Shown here: positions 7,401 through 16,713 of the stretch, piece by piece | Position numbering within the stretch: position 1 is the stretch's first letter | How the letters are laid out: every line of letters starts with the position of its first letter | DNA from: an uncultured Bacteroidales bacterium | GTDB taxonomy: Bacteria > Bacteroidota > Bacteroidia > Bacteroidales > Bacteroidaceae | Assembly: GCA_902772585.1 (NCBI GenBank) | Contig: CACYBB010000016.1 | Coordinates: 1 to 64,000, forward strand | Reading direction: 5' to 3' | Length of the DNA stretch: 64,000 nucleotides | Notes under the pieces: model-generated | Databases searched by the model: none | What the model was told of the DNA's origin: nothing | Seen by the model: only the letters and a program-made list of their open reading frames with translations | Made by a program: the position numbers and the translations under genes

Positions 7401-9131
7401 ATGAACGTTTTAGAACTCAGTGAACAAGAAATTGGCAGACGCGAAAGTCTGCAGCAGTTGCGCGATATGGGCATCAATCCATACCCCGCAGCAGAATTCC
7501 CAACCAACGCATTCTCGACAGAGATTATAGATAGTTTTCAGGATGATGCCGAGACCCGCGAAGTGAGCATTGCTGGCCGTATGATGAGCCGTCGCGTGAT
7601 GGGTAAGGCGTCGTTTGTAGAATTACAGGACTCCAAGGGTCGTATTCAGGTGTATATCACACGTGATGACCTCTGCCCTGGCGACGACAAGGAGTTATAC
7701 AATACCGTTTTCAAGAAGTTGCTCGACATTGGCGACTTCATCGGCATCAAGGGCTTTGTGTTCCGCACCCAGACGGGCGAAATCAGCGTCCACTGCAAGG
7801 AGCTGACGCTTTTGTCGAAGGCGCTGAAGCCACTGCCTATCGTGAAATACAAGGACGGTGTGGCCTACGATAAGTTTGACGATCCCGAGTTGCGCTATCG
7901 TCAGCGCTATGTCGACCTGGTGGTCAACGAGGGCGTAAAAGACACCTTCTTGAAGCGTGCCACTATCATCCGCACCATGCGTAGCATTCTCGACAATGCC
8001 GGATATACTGAGGTTGACACTCCTATCCTGCAGAGCATCGCAGGTGGTGCATCAGCCCGCCCATTCATCACCCACTTCAATGCCCTGAATCAGGACATGT
8101 ACATGCGTATTGCCACAGAGCTCTACCTGAAGCGCCTCATCGTTGGTGGCTTTGAGGGTGTTTACGAGATGGGTAAGAACTTCCGCAACGAGGGTATGGA
8201 CAAGACCCACAACCCTGAGTTCACCTGCATGGAGCTCTACGTGAGTTATAAGGACCTGCTGTGGGGTATGGACTTCACCGAGAAGATGCTCGAAGAGATC
8301 TGTACAGCCGTAAACGGCAAGCCTGAGGTTGAGATTGATGGCAACATCATCTCGTTCAAGGCCCCATTCCGTCGTCTGCCTATCCTCGATGCTATCAAGG
8401 AGAAGACCGGTTTCGACTGCGATGGCAAGAGCGAGGACGAGATTCGTCAGTTCTGCCTCTCTAAGGGTATGGATGTAGACGAGACTATGGGTAAGGGTAA
8501 GCTTATCGACGAACTCTTTGGCGAGTTCTGCGAGGGTAGCTTCATCCAGCCTACCTTCATTACCGATTATCCCGTTGAGATGTCGCCACTTACCAAGATG
8601 CACCGCTCTAAGCCCGGACTCACCGAGCGTTTCGAGCTGATGGTGAATGGTAAGGAGCTGGCCAATGCTTATTCTGAGCTCAACGATCCTATCGATCAGG
8701 AAGAGCGTTTCGTAGAGCAGATGAAACTTGCTGACAAGGGCGACGACGAGGCTATGATCATCGATCACGACTTCCTGCGCGCGCTGCAGTATGGTATGCC
8801 TCCCACATTCGGTATCGGTATCGGCATCGACCGTCTGGTGATGCTGATGACTGGTAAGTTTGCTATTGGCGAGGTGATGCTGTTCCCACAGATGAAGCCT
8901 GAGAAGAAGATTCCTCAGTCGACTGTAGCTGAGTGGGCCGAGATTGGTGTTCCCGAGGATATCGTCCCTGTACTCCGCAAGGCTGGTTTTAACCTCGTAC
9001 AGAACATCGCCACAGAGAAGGCTCAGGGTCTTCAGCAAAAGATTGGTGAAATTTTCAAGAAGTATAAGCTCGAACTCCAGAAGCCTTCAGTAGATGAAGT
9101 CGCAGCATGGATAGAAAAAAGCAATAAATAA
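7401..9131 (+). CDS. lysS: Lysyl-tRNA synthetase, class II
   Basis: Charges tRNA-Lys with lysine in the cytoplasm. The protein has 576 residues, slightly longer than the usual 490-510 of E. coli but normal for Bacteroidetes, with a C-terminal extension of about 60 residues after the catalytic core. The anticodon-binding OB fold is near residues 60-160 (VSIAGRMMSRRVMGKASFVELQD begins it), class II motif 2 lies around YEMGKNFRNEG, and motif 3 is GIGIGIDRLVMLMTG. The start at 7401 is fixed by the promoter at 7342-7372. Followed by a 97-bp gap with a large hairpin and then gpsA, as in other Bacteroidales genomes. Confidence 0.95.
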   Translation: MNVLELSEQEIGRRESLQQLRDMGINPYPAAEFPTNAFSTEIIDSFQDDAETREVSIAGRMMSRRVMGKASFVELQDSKGRIQVYITRDDLCPGDDKELYNTVFKKLLDIGDFIGIKGFVFRTQTGEISVHCKELTLLSKALKPLPIVKYKDGVAYDKFDDPELRYRQRYVDLVVNEGVKDTFLKRATIIRTMRSILDNAGYTEVDTPILQSIAGGASARPFITHFNALNQDMYMRIATELYLKRLIVGGFEGVYEMGKNFRNEGMDKTHNPEFTCMELYVSYKDLLWGMDFTEKMLEEICTAVNGKPEVEIDGNIISFKAPFRRLPILDAIKEKTGFDCDGKSEDEIRQFCLSKGMDVDETMGKGKLIDELFGEFCEGSFIQPTFITDYPVEMSPLTKMHRSKPGLTERFELMVNGKELANAYSELNDPIDQEERFVEQMKLADKGDDEAMIIDHDFLRALQYGMPPTFGIGIGIDRLVMLMTGKFAIGEVMLFPQMKPEKKIPQSTVAEWAEIGVPEDIVPVLRKAGFNLVQNIATEKAQGLQQKIGEIFKKYKLELQKPSVDEVAAWIEKSNK

Positions 9132-9138
9132 TTTATAA

Positions 9139-9215
9139 GCATCGGACTTTACGGACTGGCACGGACTAATTGCCTGCGAAAGAAGAAGTCCGTAATCGTC
9201 CGTTAAGTCCGATGC
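9139..9215. repeat. Long two-step hairpin between lysS and gpsA
   Basis: GCATCGGACTTTACGGAC at 9139-9156 pairs with 9198-9215 over 18 positions with one mismatch. Inside it a second stem, ACGGACT (9161-9167) with AGTCCGT (9187-9193), closes on a purine-rich loop. It fills most of the 97-bp spacer and ends 13 bp before the gpsA ATG. It may act as a processing or attenuation structure, or be a dispersed palindromic repeat. Confidence 0.75.
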
Positions 9216-9228
9216 AAAAAAGAAGATT

Positions 9229-10224
9229 ATGTACGACTGTGGTAGAATAGCGATAATCGGTGGCGGCTCGTGGGCAACGGCCATAGCCAAGATTGTGGTA
9301 GGCAAAACCCACCACATCGGTTGGTATATGCGTCGCGATGACCGTATCGAGGACTTCTGCCGTTTGGGACATAACCCAGCATACCTGCAGAGTGTGCGCT
9401 TTAACATCGACGAGATTTTCTTCTCCAGCGACCTCAACAAGATTGTCCAGCAATATGACACGCTGGTATTCGTCACCCCGTCGCCCTATCTGAAGAGCCA
9501 CCTCAAGAAATTGAAGACGCGCATCCGCGACAAATACATCATCACCGCCATCAAGGGTATCGTTCCCGATGAGAACCTCGTCTGTTCAGAGTATTTCCAT
9601 CAGGTTTACGACGTACCTTACGAGAACCTTGCCTGCATTGGCGGACCGTCGCATGCTGAGGAGGTGGCACTCGAGCGTCTCTCCTACCTCACCGTAGGTT
9701 GTGCCGACATCGACAAGGCCCAGTCATTTGCAGATATTCTCACCAGTGACTACATCAAGACCAAGACTTCTACCGATGTTATCGGCATCGAGTATTCCAG
9801 CGTCTTGAAGAATGTCTATGCCATCGCTGCCGGTATCTGTAATGGTCTGAAATTTGGCGACAACTTCCAGGCTGTCCTCATGGCCAATGCCGTACAGGAG
9901 ATGGCACGCTTCCTGAAAGTGGTACACCCCATCGACCGCAGTATTGTGGACAGTTGTTACTTAGGCGACTTGCTTGTTACAGGCTACTCCAATTTCTCAC
10001 GCAACCGCACCTTCGGTAATATGATTGGTAAGGGATACTCTGTGAAGTCTGCCCAGATTGAGATGGAGATGATTGCAGAGGGTTATTTCGGCACCAAGTG
10101 TATGAAGGAAATCAATCGTCACTGTCACGTCAACATGCCTATCCTCGATGCAGTATATAATATATTGTACGAGCGTATCAGTCCGCAGATTGAAATCAAA
10201 CTGCTTACTGATTCATTCAGATAA
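9229..10224 (+). CDS. gpsA: Glycerol-3-phosphate dehydrogenase [NAD(P)+]
   Basis: Makes sn-glycerol 3-phosphate from dihydroxyacetone phosphate for phospholipid synthesis, in the cytoplasm. The 331-residue protein opens with the dinucleotide-binding GGGSWATAIA (residues 10-19). VFVTPSPYLKS, AIKGI and IGGPSHAEEVA follow in the family order, and the C-terminal substrate domain contains the LKNVYAIAAGI segment with the catalytic Lys and the later SRNRTFG arginine motif. It is probably co-transcribed with lysS through the hairpin spacer. It is followed by a strong 13-bp stem terminator shared with the convergent lpd operon. Confidence 0.93.
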   Translation: MYDCGRIAIIGGGSWATAIAKIVVGKTHHIGWYMRRDDRIEDFCRLGHNPAYLQSVRFNIDEIFFSSDLNKIVQQYDTLVFVTPSPYLKSHLKKLKTRIRDKYIITAIKGIVPDENLVCSEYFHQVYDVPYENLACIGGPSHAEEVALERLSYLTVGCADIDKAQSFADILTSDYIKTKTSTDVIGIEYSSVLKNVYAIAAGICNGLKFGDNFQAVLMANAVQEMARFLKVVHPIDRSIVDSCYLGDLLVTGYSNFSRNRTFGNMIGKGYSVKSAQIEMEMIAEGYFGTKCMKEINRHCHVNMPILDAVYNILYERISPQIEIKLLTDSFR

Positions 10225-10228
10225 ACAC

Positions 10229-10260
10229 AAAGACGGCTGACTTGATGGTCAGCCGTCTTT
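10229..10260. terminator. Bidirectional intrinsic terminator between gpsA and lpd
   Basis: A perfect 13-bp stem, AAAGACGGCTGAC (10229-10241) with GTCAGCCGTCTTT (10248-10260), and a 6-nt loop. The A/T-rich stem ends serve as U-tracts in both directions, fitting the convergent gene ends at 10224 and 10280. Confidence 0.85.
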
Positions 10261-10279
10261 ACATATATGTCGCAGGCTA

Positions 10280-11515
10280 TCAGTTGACAGCTGAGAACAG
10301 AATTTCTCCCAAGGTAGGATGGATGTGCACCATGTCACACAGTTGGTCAATGATCGTGTCACGACACATGAGAACGCTGACCTCTTGAACCATGTCGGCT
10401 GAGTGGGCGCCATAAGCATGACAGCCCAAGATGCGTCCGTCGTCGGCAACAAAGAGTTTCAGCATACCTTCCGTCTCGTTCATAGCAAGTGCCTTACCAT
10501 TAGCACGCCAGAAGGACTTCTTACACTCGTATGCGACACCTTGCTCTTTTAGCTGATCCTCTGTAGGACCTACGCAGGCTGCTTCTGGTTCAGTAAAGAT
10601 AGCAGCAGGCATGATATCGAAACGGATGCCATCCTTCTTGCCGATGATCTGATTCACAGCATGAATAGCCTGCATCTCAGCGGCATGAGCCAGCATCTGC
10701 TTGCCATTCACATCGCCAATAGCATAGATGCCATCAACAGTAGTCTTGAAGTTCTCATCTACAGTTACCCCCTTGCGCTCATCATACTCAATGCCAGAAT
10801 TGGCGAAGTCAGCCTGCACACGAGGCTTTCTGCCAGTAGCCATCAGAATTACATCGGCATCGATATCAGCGATATTCTCAACAGCAGTCTTCATTTTGAA
10901 GGTGATGCCTTGCTTTTCCAGATACTTGCGCAGACGCTTGGCGATGTCGCTATCAAGCGCAGGGAGACACTCCTTCAGGAACTCGATGACCGTAACCTCA
11001 GAACCAAAACGATTAAACACAGAGGCGAACTCCATACCGATAACTCCAGCGCCAATAATAGCGAGACGGTTGGGGAGTGTTTCAAGCTGCAATAAGCCAG
11101 TTGAGTCAACCACGCGAGGGTCATCAAGCCCTTTTATGGGAAGCCATTTGGTTTCGGAACCTGTGGCGATGATGATGTTCTTAGCGGCAATCACATCGCC
11201 GCTCACAGAACAAGCAACGGTATGGTTATCAACCAAAGAGGCACGTTCACGAACCAGTGTGATGTTTGGATGCGAGAGAATGCCCTCAACACCCTGACGG
11301 AGTTGGGCCACAACAGTAGCCATACGTTCACGTGCTTCCTCAAAAGTTGCGCTATGCACGTAAGTCTTAGTAGGAATACAACCTACGTTCAGACATGTGC
11401 CTCCTACCTCAGAGCCTTCGAAGATAACCACCTGCAGGCCTTGCTTAGCAGCATATTCAGCGGCGCGGTAACCGCCAGGGCCCGCGCCGATGATAATCAA
11501 ATCAACATTAGACAT
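10280..11515 (-). CDS. lpdA: Dihydrolipoyl dehydrogenase (short form)
   Basis: L-protein of the glycine cleavage system: reoxidises the lipoyl arm of GcvH with FAD and NAD+. The N-terminal FAD motif is GAGPGG (residues 11-16), the redox disulfide is GGTCLNVGCIPTK, the NAD motif GAGVIGMEFAS, and the C-terminal HIHPTLGE supplies the catalytic His-Glu pair. The length of 411 residues is about 35-50 short of the family. By eye, the gaps fall after the disulfide helix (CIPTKTYVHSATFEEA runs into RERMATVV) and before DADVILMATGRKP. All catalytic parts remain, so activity is likely. Last gene of the lplA-gcvTHPAPB-lpd operon, 20 bp after gcvPB, the gap being made of heptamer repeats. Confidence 0.9.
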   Translation of the reverse strand: MSNVDLIIIGAGPGGYRAAEYAAKQGLQVVIFEGSEVGGTCLNVGCIPTKTYVHSATFEEARERMATVVAQLRQGVEGILSHPNITLVRERASLVDNHTVACSVSGDVIAAKNIIIATGSETKWLPIKGLDDPRVVDSTGLLQLETLPNRLAIIGAGVIGMEFASVFNRFGSEVTVIEFLKECLPALDSDIAKRLRKYLEKQGITFKMKTAVENIADIDADVILMATGRKPRVQADFANSGIEYDERKGVTVDENFKTTVDGIYAIGDVNGKQMLAHAAEMQAIHAVNQIIGKKDGIRFDIMPAAIFTEPEAACVGPTEDQLKEQGVAYECKKSFWRANGKALAMNETEGMLKLFVADDGRILGCHAYGAHSADMVQEVSVLMCRDTIIDQLCDMVHIHPTLGEILFSAVN

Positions 11516-11541
11516 TAAACATTAAATATTAAACATTAAAC
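11514..11541. repeat. Heptamer tandem repeat (ATTAAAC)n
   Basis: Four units of ATTAAAC, one changed to ATTAAAT, at 11514-11541. They fill the lpd/gcvPB junction and include part of the gcvPB stop and lpd start codons. Confidence 0.8.
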
Positions 11542-12945
11542 ATTATCTGCCTGAAGTTGGCGATAAGTCGTAACAGGATGCTTAGCTGCGAGGACATCGT
11601 CAACACGTCCGATTGGCGTAGTGTGTGGAGCACCCTTCACCATCTCCGGATCGGTTTTTGCCTCCTCGGCAATCTTTCGCATCACGTCAATGAATCCATC
11701 GAGTGTCTCCTTCGACTCATTCTCTGTAGGTTCTATCATCAGCGACTCATGGAACAGCAGAGGGAAGTAGATGGTAGGCGCATGATAACCATAGTCCAAC
11801 AATCGCTTTGCCACATCCATCGTGGTTACACCTGTACTCTTATCCTTCAAGCCATCGAACACGAACTCATGACAGCACAAACCATCAATGGGAAGTTCGT
11901 AGACATCCTTCAGACTCTCCTTGATATAGTTGGCATTGAGTGTTGCCAAAGGTCCTACCTCTTTAAGGTGTTCACGACCCAACGAGAGGATGTAAGCATA
12001 GGCTCGCATCATGACACCATAGTTGCCGAAATAGGGAGATACGCAGGGGAAGAACTTCTGCAAGCCCTCACGAACACCCACAGGGCCAGCACCAGGGCCG
12101 CCACCGCCATGAGGCGTAGAGAAGGTCTTGTGCAGGTTGATATGCATCACATCGAATCCCATATCACCAGGACGACACGCTCCCAACATCGGGTTCAGAT
12201 TAGCACCGTCATAGTACATCAAACCACCAGCATCGTGAACCTTCTTGGCTATCTCTGGGATGTGGGTCTCAAAGAGGCCAAGGGTATTCGGATTGGTCAT
12301 CATCATGGCGGAGATATTGGGACCCTCGAGAGATACTAGACGCTCTAGATCTTCTAGATCAACTAGACCTTCAGAGGTCGACTTCACCTCAATGATTTCC
12401 AAGCCACAGACAGCAGCAGAGGCAGGATTGGTGCCATGAGCGCTGTCAGGTACGATGACCTTTTTCCTATTGATATCTCCGCGCGAACGATGATAGTTAT
12501 CTATCGTCATCAAGCCTGTCAATTCACCATGAGCACCCGCATAGGGCTTGAAGGTGAAGTGAGCCAGACCTGTGAGTGCACAGAGCGACTTCTCCAACAA
12601 CGTCACCAGCGCTTCAGCACCCTTTACCGTCTCTGCGGGCTGGTCAGGATGCAGATTCTGGAACTGTGGCAAAGCAGCCATCTCCTCATTGATCTTTGGG
12701 TTGTACTTCATCGTACAAGAACCGAGAGGATAGAAGCCCGTATCTACGCCAAAGTTGTTGTTCGACAGGTTGGTATAGTGGCGCACTACCGTGAGCTCAT
12801 CGCACTCAGGCAACTGAGCATCCTCAGCACGACACATGGATTCGGGTATCTCGTAATTGCCATAATTATTCTTAGGCAGACTATAGCCCTTGCGTCCCTC
12901 CTTGGAGAGCTCAAAAATCAGGTTTCCATATAATCTATTATTCAT
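11536..12945 (-). CDS. gcvPB: Glycine dehydrogenase (decarboxylating) subunit 2
   Basis: PLP-carrying half of the split P-protein. Together with GcvPA it decarboxylates glycine and passes the aminomethyl group to the lipoyl arm of GcvH. The PLP lysine is Lys273 in [17 protein letters not shown]. Other family landmarks are [14 protein letters not shown] (residues 70-83), [11 protein letters not shown] and [12 protein letters not shown]. It has 469 residues, somewhat shorter than the about 480-490 usual for this subunit. Its ATG overlaps the stop of gcvPA (ATGA), indicating translational coupling of the two subunits. Confidence 0.95.
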   Translation of the reverse strand: MNNRLYGNLIFELSKEGRKGYSLPKNNYGNYEIPESMCRAEDAQLPECDELTVVRHYTNLSNNNFGVDTGFYPLGSCTMKYNPKINEEMAALPQFQNLHPDQPAETVKGAEALVTLLEKSLCALTGLAHFTFKPYAGAHGELTGLMTIDNYHRSRGDINRKKVIVPDSAHGTNPASAAVCGLEIIEVKSTSEGLVDLEDLERLVSLEGPNISAMMMTNPNTLGLFETHIPEIAKKVHDAGGLMYYDGANLNPMLGACRPGDMGFDVMHINLHKTFSTPHGGGGPGAGPVGVREGLQKFFPCVSPYFGNYGVMMRAYAYILSLGREHLKEVGPLATLNANYIKESLKDVYELPIDGLCCHEFVFDGLKDKSTGVTTMDVAKRLLDYGYHAPTIYFPLLFHESLMIEPTENESKETLDGFIDVMRKIAEEAKTDPEMVKGAPHTTPIGRVDDVLAAKHPVTTYRQLQADNV

Positions 12946-14330
12946 AAGGCAGCAATCTTTACGAGGTTATCAATTTCTTCTTTGGTACGTTTCTCGGTTA
13001 CGGCAAAGAGAATGCCTTCATCCAGTTTGACTCCACCCAGTATGCCTGCCTCAATAAAACGCTGATAGAGAGTATCTACGTCACCATCGTACATAACAAA
13101 GAACTCATTAAAGAAAGGCTTGTCAAAGGCCAAGTGGAAACGTCCTGTCTTCAGCAGTTCGTCACAGAGATAGTGGGCACCAGCGTAAGAGAGTTGGGCA
13201 GCCTCCTTGAGGCCTTGCTTACCCATCAACGACATATAGATGGTTACGAAGAGCGCCATCAGCGACTGATTAGAGCAGATGTTTGACGTAGCCTTCTGGC
13301 GACGGATATGCTGTTCACGAGCCTGCAATGTCAAGACAAAGGCACGCTGATCGCGATTGACCTCCGGTCGACCTCCGTCACGACTCGGCAATGCCTGAGC
13401 AAGCTCGTCATTGCTCTCGCTGCTCCCTCGGTTGTCCTTGGTCATACCGACAATACGTCCTGGCATCTTACGAATCAATTTCTCCGTACAACACATATAG
13501 CCTACATAAGGACCACCCCACTGCATGGGGATGCCCAGCGACTGGCCATCGCCCACAGCAATGTCTGCGCCCCACTCGCCAGGTGTCTTCAACACGGCGA
13601 GGTCGGCAGCGACACTATTCATGATGAACAATGCCTTATTCTCGTGACAAGCATCGGCAAATCCAGTATAGTCTTCTACAATACCAAAGGCGTTAGGATA
13701 CTGCACGATAACTCCAGCAACACCACCTTCAGCAAGCTTAGCTTTCAGGTCGTCTAAGTCTGTCTGACCATCCTTCGACTTGATACAGTCCCAATCGATG
13801 CCTTGATGCAACGCATAATTGCGTACCACATTAAACAACTTTGTGTTTAACGTATCAGAAATGAGCACCTTATTCTGCTTCTTACCAGCTGCAACAGCCA
13901 TCATCATAGCCTCAGCAGTGGCTGTAGAACCATCATACATAGAGGCATTAGACACGTCCATACCAGTGAGTTCGGCCATCATGCTCTGGTACTCAAAGAT
14001 ATAGTGGAGCGTACCCTGCGAGATTTCTGCCTGATAGGGGGTATAAGACGTCAGGAACTCAGAACGCTGCAGCAATTGAGGAATGACAGAGGGGGTATAG
14101 TGGTCGTAGACACCATTGCCCGCAAAACAGGTGAGTTGTGTATTCATCGCACCCAGTTTGGCAAAGGTATCGCGCACCTCCATCTCGCTCATTTCCGAAG
14201 GTAACTGATAGTCACCCTTGAAGCGGATAGCATCAGGAATCTGAGCATATAGGTCATCAAGCGACTTGATGCCCACCTTTTCAAGCATTGCTTGCAGGTC
14301 GGCATCAGTATGAGGGAAATACTTAAACAT
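12942..14330 (-). CDS. gcvPA: Glycine dehydrogenase (decarboxylating) subunit 1
   Basis: The PLP-free half of the P-protein, forming the alpha2beta2 enzyme with GcvPB. The family features are clear: [15 protein letters not shown] at the start, [33 protein letters not shown] with the Thr/Ser-rich contact loop [14 protein letters not shown], and [15 protein letters not shown]. It has 462 residues, a normal length. It sits 26 bp after gcvH, with ATTAAAC repeats in the gap, and overlaps gcvPB by 4 bp. Its product works in one-carbon metabolism, giving methylene-THF, CO2, NH3 and NADH. Confidence 0.95.
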   Translation of the reverse strand: MFKYFPHTDADLQAMLEKVGIKSLDDLYAQIPDAIRFKGDYQLPSEMSEMEVRDTFAKLGAMNTQLTCFAGNGVYDHYTPSVIPQLLQRSEFLTSYTPYQAEISQGTLHYIFEYQSMMAELTGMDVSNASMYDGSTATAEAMMMAVAAGKKQNKVLISDTLNTKLFNVVRNYALHQGIDWDCIKSKDGQTDLDDLKAKLAEGGVAGVIVQYPNAFGIVEDYTGFADACHENKALFIMNSVAADLAVLKTPGEWGADIAVGDGQSLGIPMQWGGPYVGYMCCTEKLIRKMPGRIVGMTKDNRGSSESNDELAQALPSRDGGRPEVNRDQRAFVLTLQAREQHIRRQKATSNICSNQSLMALFVTIYMSLMGKQGLKEAAQLSYAGAHYLCDELLKTGRFHLAFDKPFFNEFFVMYDGDVDTLYQRFIEAGILGGVKLDEGILFAVTEKRTKEEIDNLVKIAAL

Positions 14331-14356
14331 TAAAGATTGAAATTAAACATTAAACA

Positions 14357-14737
14357 TTATTTCTCGCAGAAGGCTGCATAGGCCTTGGCATCCATCAGGT
14401 TGTCGAGCTCAGACTTGTCGGACAGTTCAACCTTGATAATCCAGTTGGCATAGGCATCGGAGTTGATAAGTTCCGGCTGGTCTTCCAGTGCCTCGTTGAC
14501 TTCTACGACAACACCCGTAACAGGTGCTATCAGGTCACTGGCAGCCTTTACACTCTCTACGGCGCCAAACTCCTCACCTGCAGATACTTCGTCGTCAACT
14601 TCCGGCATATCAACATACACCACATTGCCCAAGGCATGCTGAGCATAGTCAGAGATACCGATAAAACCAGTGTTACCTTCAACGCGAACATACTCATGCG
14701 ACTCACTATAGTAGAGTCCTTCCATTACTTTTGCCAT
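14357..14737 (-). CDS. gcvH: Glycine cleavage system H protein
   Basis: Small lipoyl carrier of 126 residues that shuttles the aminomethyl group between P-, T- and L-proteins. The lipoylated residue is Lys64 in GAVESVKAASDL. The typical opening LYYSESHEYVRVEGN and the later SDAYANWIIKVELSD strand are present. No signal peptide. It follows gcvT by 40 bp. Modification is presumably performed by the lipoate ligase at the head of the operon (15894-16577). Confidence 0.96.
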   Translation of the reverse strand: MAKVMEGLYYSESHEYVRVEGNTGFIGISDYAQHALGNVVYVDMPEVDDEVSAGEEFGAVESVKAASDLIAPVTGVVVEVNEALEDQPELINSDAYANWIIKVELSDKSELDNLMDAKAYAAFCEK

Positions 14738-14777
14738 AATCTTATTTATTTTACAATTATATTATTTGACCATTTTG

Positions 14778-15884
14778 CTATTTCTTGTAACTCTTGTTAT
14801 AGAATTGTTTCTTGACAACTTTGCCTGTGAATACCTTTTTGCGGATCTGTATCTGCAACTCAGTATCCAGTTTTGCGTATTGAGCATCTACCAATGCCAT
14901 GCACACGCTCTTGTCAACCGACAGACAGTGATAACCAGTAGTAACCTCGCCTATCTGTTCGCCCTGCATATTCAGCACAGGGTAGCCATGACGGGGAATA
15001 GCCTTGTCGGCCAACTCGATGCCTACCAGTTTCTTTGCAAGTCCCTCGGCCTTCTGTTTTGCTAATGCATCCTTGCCAATAAACTCAGCCTTATCAAATT
15101 TCACAAACATACCCAAGCCAGCCATGATGGGTGTAATGTCTTGGGACAGCTCGTCACCATAGAGAGGCAGACCTACCTCGAAGCGCAATGTATCTCGACA
15201 TCCTAAGCCACAGGCCTGAACACCGGCAGCAATCAGTTTATCCCAACACTCGCGAATATAATCATGAGAAGCATAGATTTCAAAACCATCCTCACCTGTA
15301 TAACCTGTACGACTGATAATCACATCGCCTATCGTTTTACAAGTATAGAACGATAGCTCTGCACAAGGCAATCCCAGAACGGTCTCAACAACATGCTCAG
15401 ACTCTGGCCCCTGAACAGCTATCTGACCATAGAAGTCAGAACGGTTCTGAAGATCAATATCGAAGCCTTCCGCATGCTGTTGCATCCAGGCCCAATCCTT
15501 ATCTATATTAGCAGCATTGATGACGAGGAAGAAGTCGTTCTCGCCCATCTTATATACTAATAGGTCATCGACAGTTCCACCATCCTCATAGCACATCATG
15601 CCATAAAAAATCTTACCAATAGGAGCACTGGTAATGTCGTTAGTAAAGATGTGTTGCACATAACGTTCTGCATCAGGACCTTTCACTGTCACCTCACCCA
15701 TATGACTCACATCAAAGAGCCCTACCTTTTCACGTACTGCATAATGTTCTGGGGCAATACCGACATACTGAATAGGCATAATGAAGCCACCAAAGGGTGA
15801 CATTAAAGCCCCCAATGCGACGTGCTTATCATAGAGACAAGTCTGTTTGTCCTTCTTTTCTTGTTCTTGTTCTGTTGACATCAT
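14778..15884 (-). CDS. gcvT: Glycine cleavage system T protein (aminomethyltransferase)
   Basis: Transfers the methylene group from aminomethyl-lipoyl-GcvH to tetrahydrofolate and releases ammonia. The 368 residues begin with a 12-residue charged extension before the conserved LYDKHVALGA. The folate-site Asp motif FDVSHMGEV is near residue 55, and SRTGYTGEDGFEI and LRFEVGLPLYGDEL follow as in the family. Two Met codons lie at the start (15884 and 15881), and either may be used. The spacing to lplA is 9 bp, so they are co-transcribed. Confidence 0.95.
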   Translation of the reverse strand: MMSTEQEQEKKDKQTCLYDKHVALGALMSPFGGFIMPIQYVGIAPEHYAVREKVGLFDVSHMGEVTVKGPDAERYVQHIFTNDITSAPIGKIFYGMMCYEDGGTVDDLLVYKMGENDFFLVINAANIDKDWAWMQQHAEGFDIDLQNRSDFYGQIAVQGPESEHVVETVLGLPCAELSFYTCKTIGDVIISRTGYTGEDGFEIYASHDYIRECWDKLIAAGVQACGLGCRDTLRFEVGLPLYGDELSQDITPIMAGLGMFVKFDKAEFIGKDALAKQKAEGLAKKLVGIELADKAIPRHGYPVLNMQGEQIGEVTTGYHCLSVDKSVCMALVDAQYAKLDTELQIQIRKKVFTGKVVKKQFYNKSYKK

Positions 15885-15893
15885 TTTATTTTA

Positions 15894-16577
15894 CTATTTG
15901 GTTTTCTCTATTTCTTCAATGGCACAGACATCAGCTTCTGTCAACTGGTATTTCTTGTCGCAGAGGGTCTGGATGATGAGTGTCTTAATCTCTTCTAAAG
16001 TCAGCGAGGTATAGTCTTTCAGCAAAGTGATGCGTTGACGCACGCTCTCCACACCATTCTTAGCCAGTTTCTCATGACTTGGCGTGATAGCATGGAGCAT
16101 GTGCTGCATATTAGTATCGTAAAGCATAGTGCTATGAACAATACAGCCATAGGGTGTCACCCTGCAGGCGGTTCCACAGACTTTATGATCTCCTATCATG
16201 ATGTCGTTATGACGGGTACCCGTAGCCTCAACACCTATCTTACGCAACACGAGCAACAACATATTGACAAAGCGGTTGAAGGCAAAGCCCACCTGTTGTT
16301 CGCTTGTAACAAACGACAGCATCAGATTGTCGCGGTCAGCATAGACACAGCCTCCCCCACTCTTTCGTTGATATACCTGGATACCGTTATCACGACAATA
16401 ATCGAGATTAACTTCATTTTCTACAACCTGATTACGACCATAGATAACACTAGGCTCCACCTGCCACAAAAAGAAAGCATCGTCAGACAATTGCTGACGA
16501 GCAATATATTCCTCCATTGCAAGAAAGTACGAGAGCCTTCTTGCAACAGAATTGTCTGACAGGGTAATATTCGTCAT
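15894..16577 (-). CDS. lplA: Lipoate--protein ligase family protein
   Basis: Attaches lipoate to GcvH, or transfers it. Biotin/lipoate ligase fold, 227 residues. The lipoate-binding loop is RKSGGGCVYAD (residues 71-81) and the invariant Lys is Lys132 in HNDIMIGDHKVCGTA, which distinguishes LplA/LipM-type enzymes. Compared with E. coli LplA (337 residues) it lacks most of the accessory C-terminal domain but keeps a short helical tail. First gene of the glycine cleavage operon, which makes a GcvH-directed function very likely. Whether it uses free lipoate or acts as an amidotransferase cannot be told here. Promoter on the minus strand at 16609-16639. Confidence 0.88.
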   Translation of the reverse strand: MTNITLSDNSVARRLSYFLAMEEYIARQQLSDDAFFLWQVEPSVIYGRNQVVENEVNLDYCRDNGIQVYQRKSGGGCVYADRDNLMLSFVTSEQQVGFAFNRFVNMLLLVLRKIGVEATGTRHNDIMIGDHKVCGTACRVTPYGCIVHSTMLYDTNMQHMLHAITPSHEKLAKNGVESVRQRITLLKDYTSLTLEEIKTLIIQTLCDKKYQLTEADVCAIEEIEKTK

Positions 16578-16608
16578 AAACGTTCAGGTCAATAGCAAAA
16601 TGCTTGTG

Positions 16609-16639
16609 CAAATATATGAAGTTTTTATGTAATATGCAA
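16609..16639 (-). promoter_or_regulatory. Promoter of the lplA-gcv-lpd operon
   Basis: On the minus strand, TTG (CAA at 16637-16639), 20 nt, TATATTTG (16609-16616). The leader is about 25 nt, so there is no room for a glycine riboswitch. Confidence 0.6.
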
Positions 16640-16655
16640 GAATTTTTGATTTTAT

Positions 16656-16686
16656 TTTGCTATTTGAACGATTTGTTGTATCTTTG
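16656..16686 (+). promoter_or_regulatory. Promoter of dxs-trkA-trkH
   Basis: TTTG at 16656-16659, 19 nt, TATCTTTG at 16679-16686. It is divergent from the gcv operon promoter with only 16 bp between their -33 boxes, so the two may share control. Confidence 0.65.
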
Positions 16687-16713
16687 CGCTCTATAAAAGA
16701 ACTATATACTATT

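Noticed and set aside
16578..16640. Glycine riboswitch before the gcv operon
   Set aside because: The leader after the promoter is only about 25 nt.
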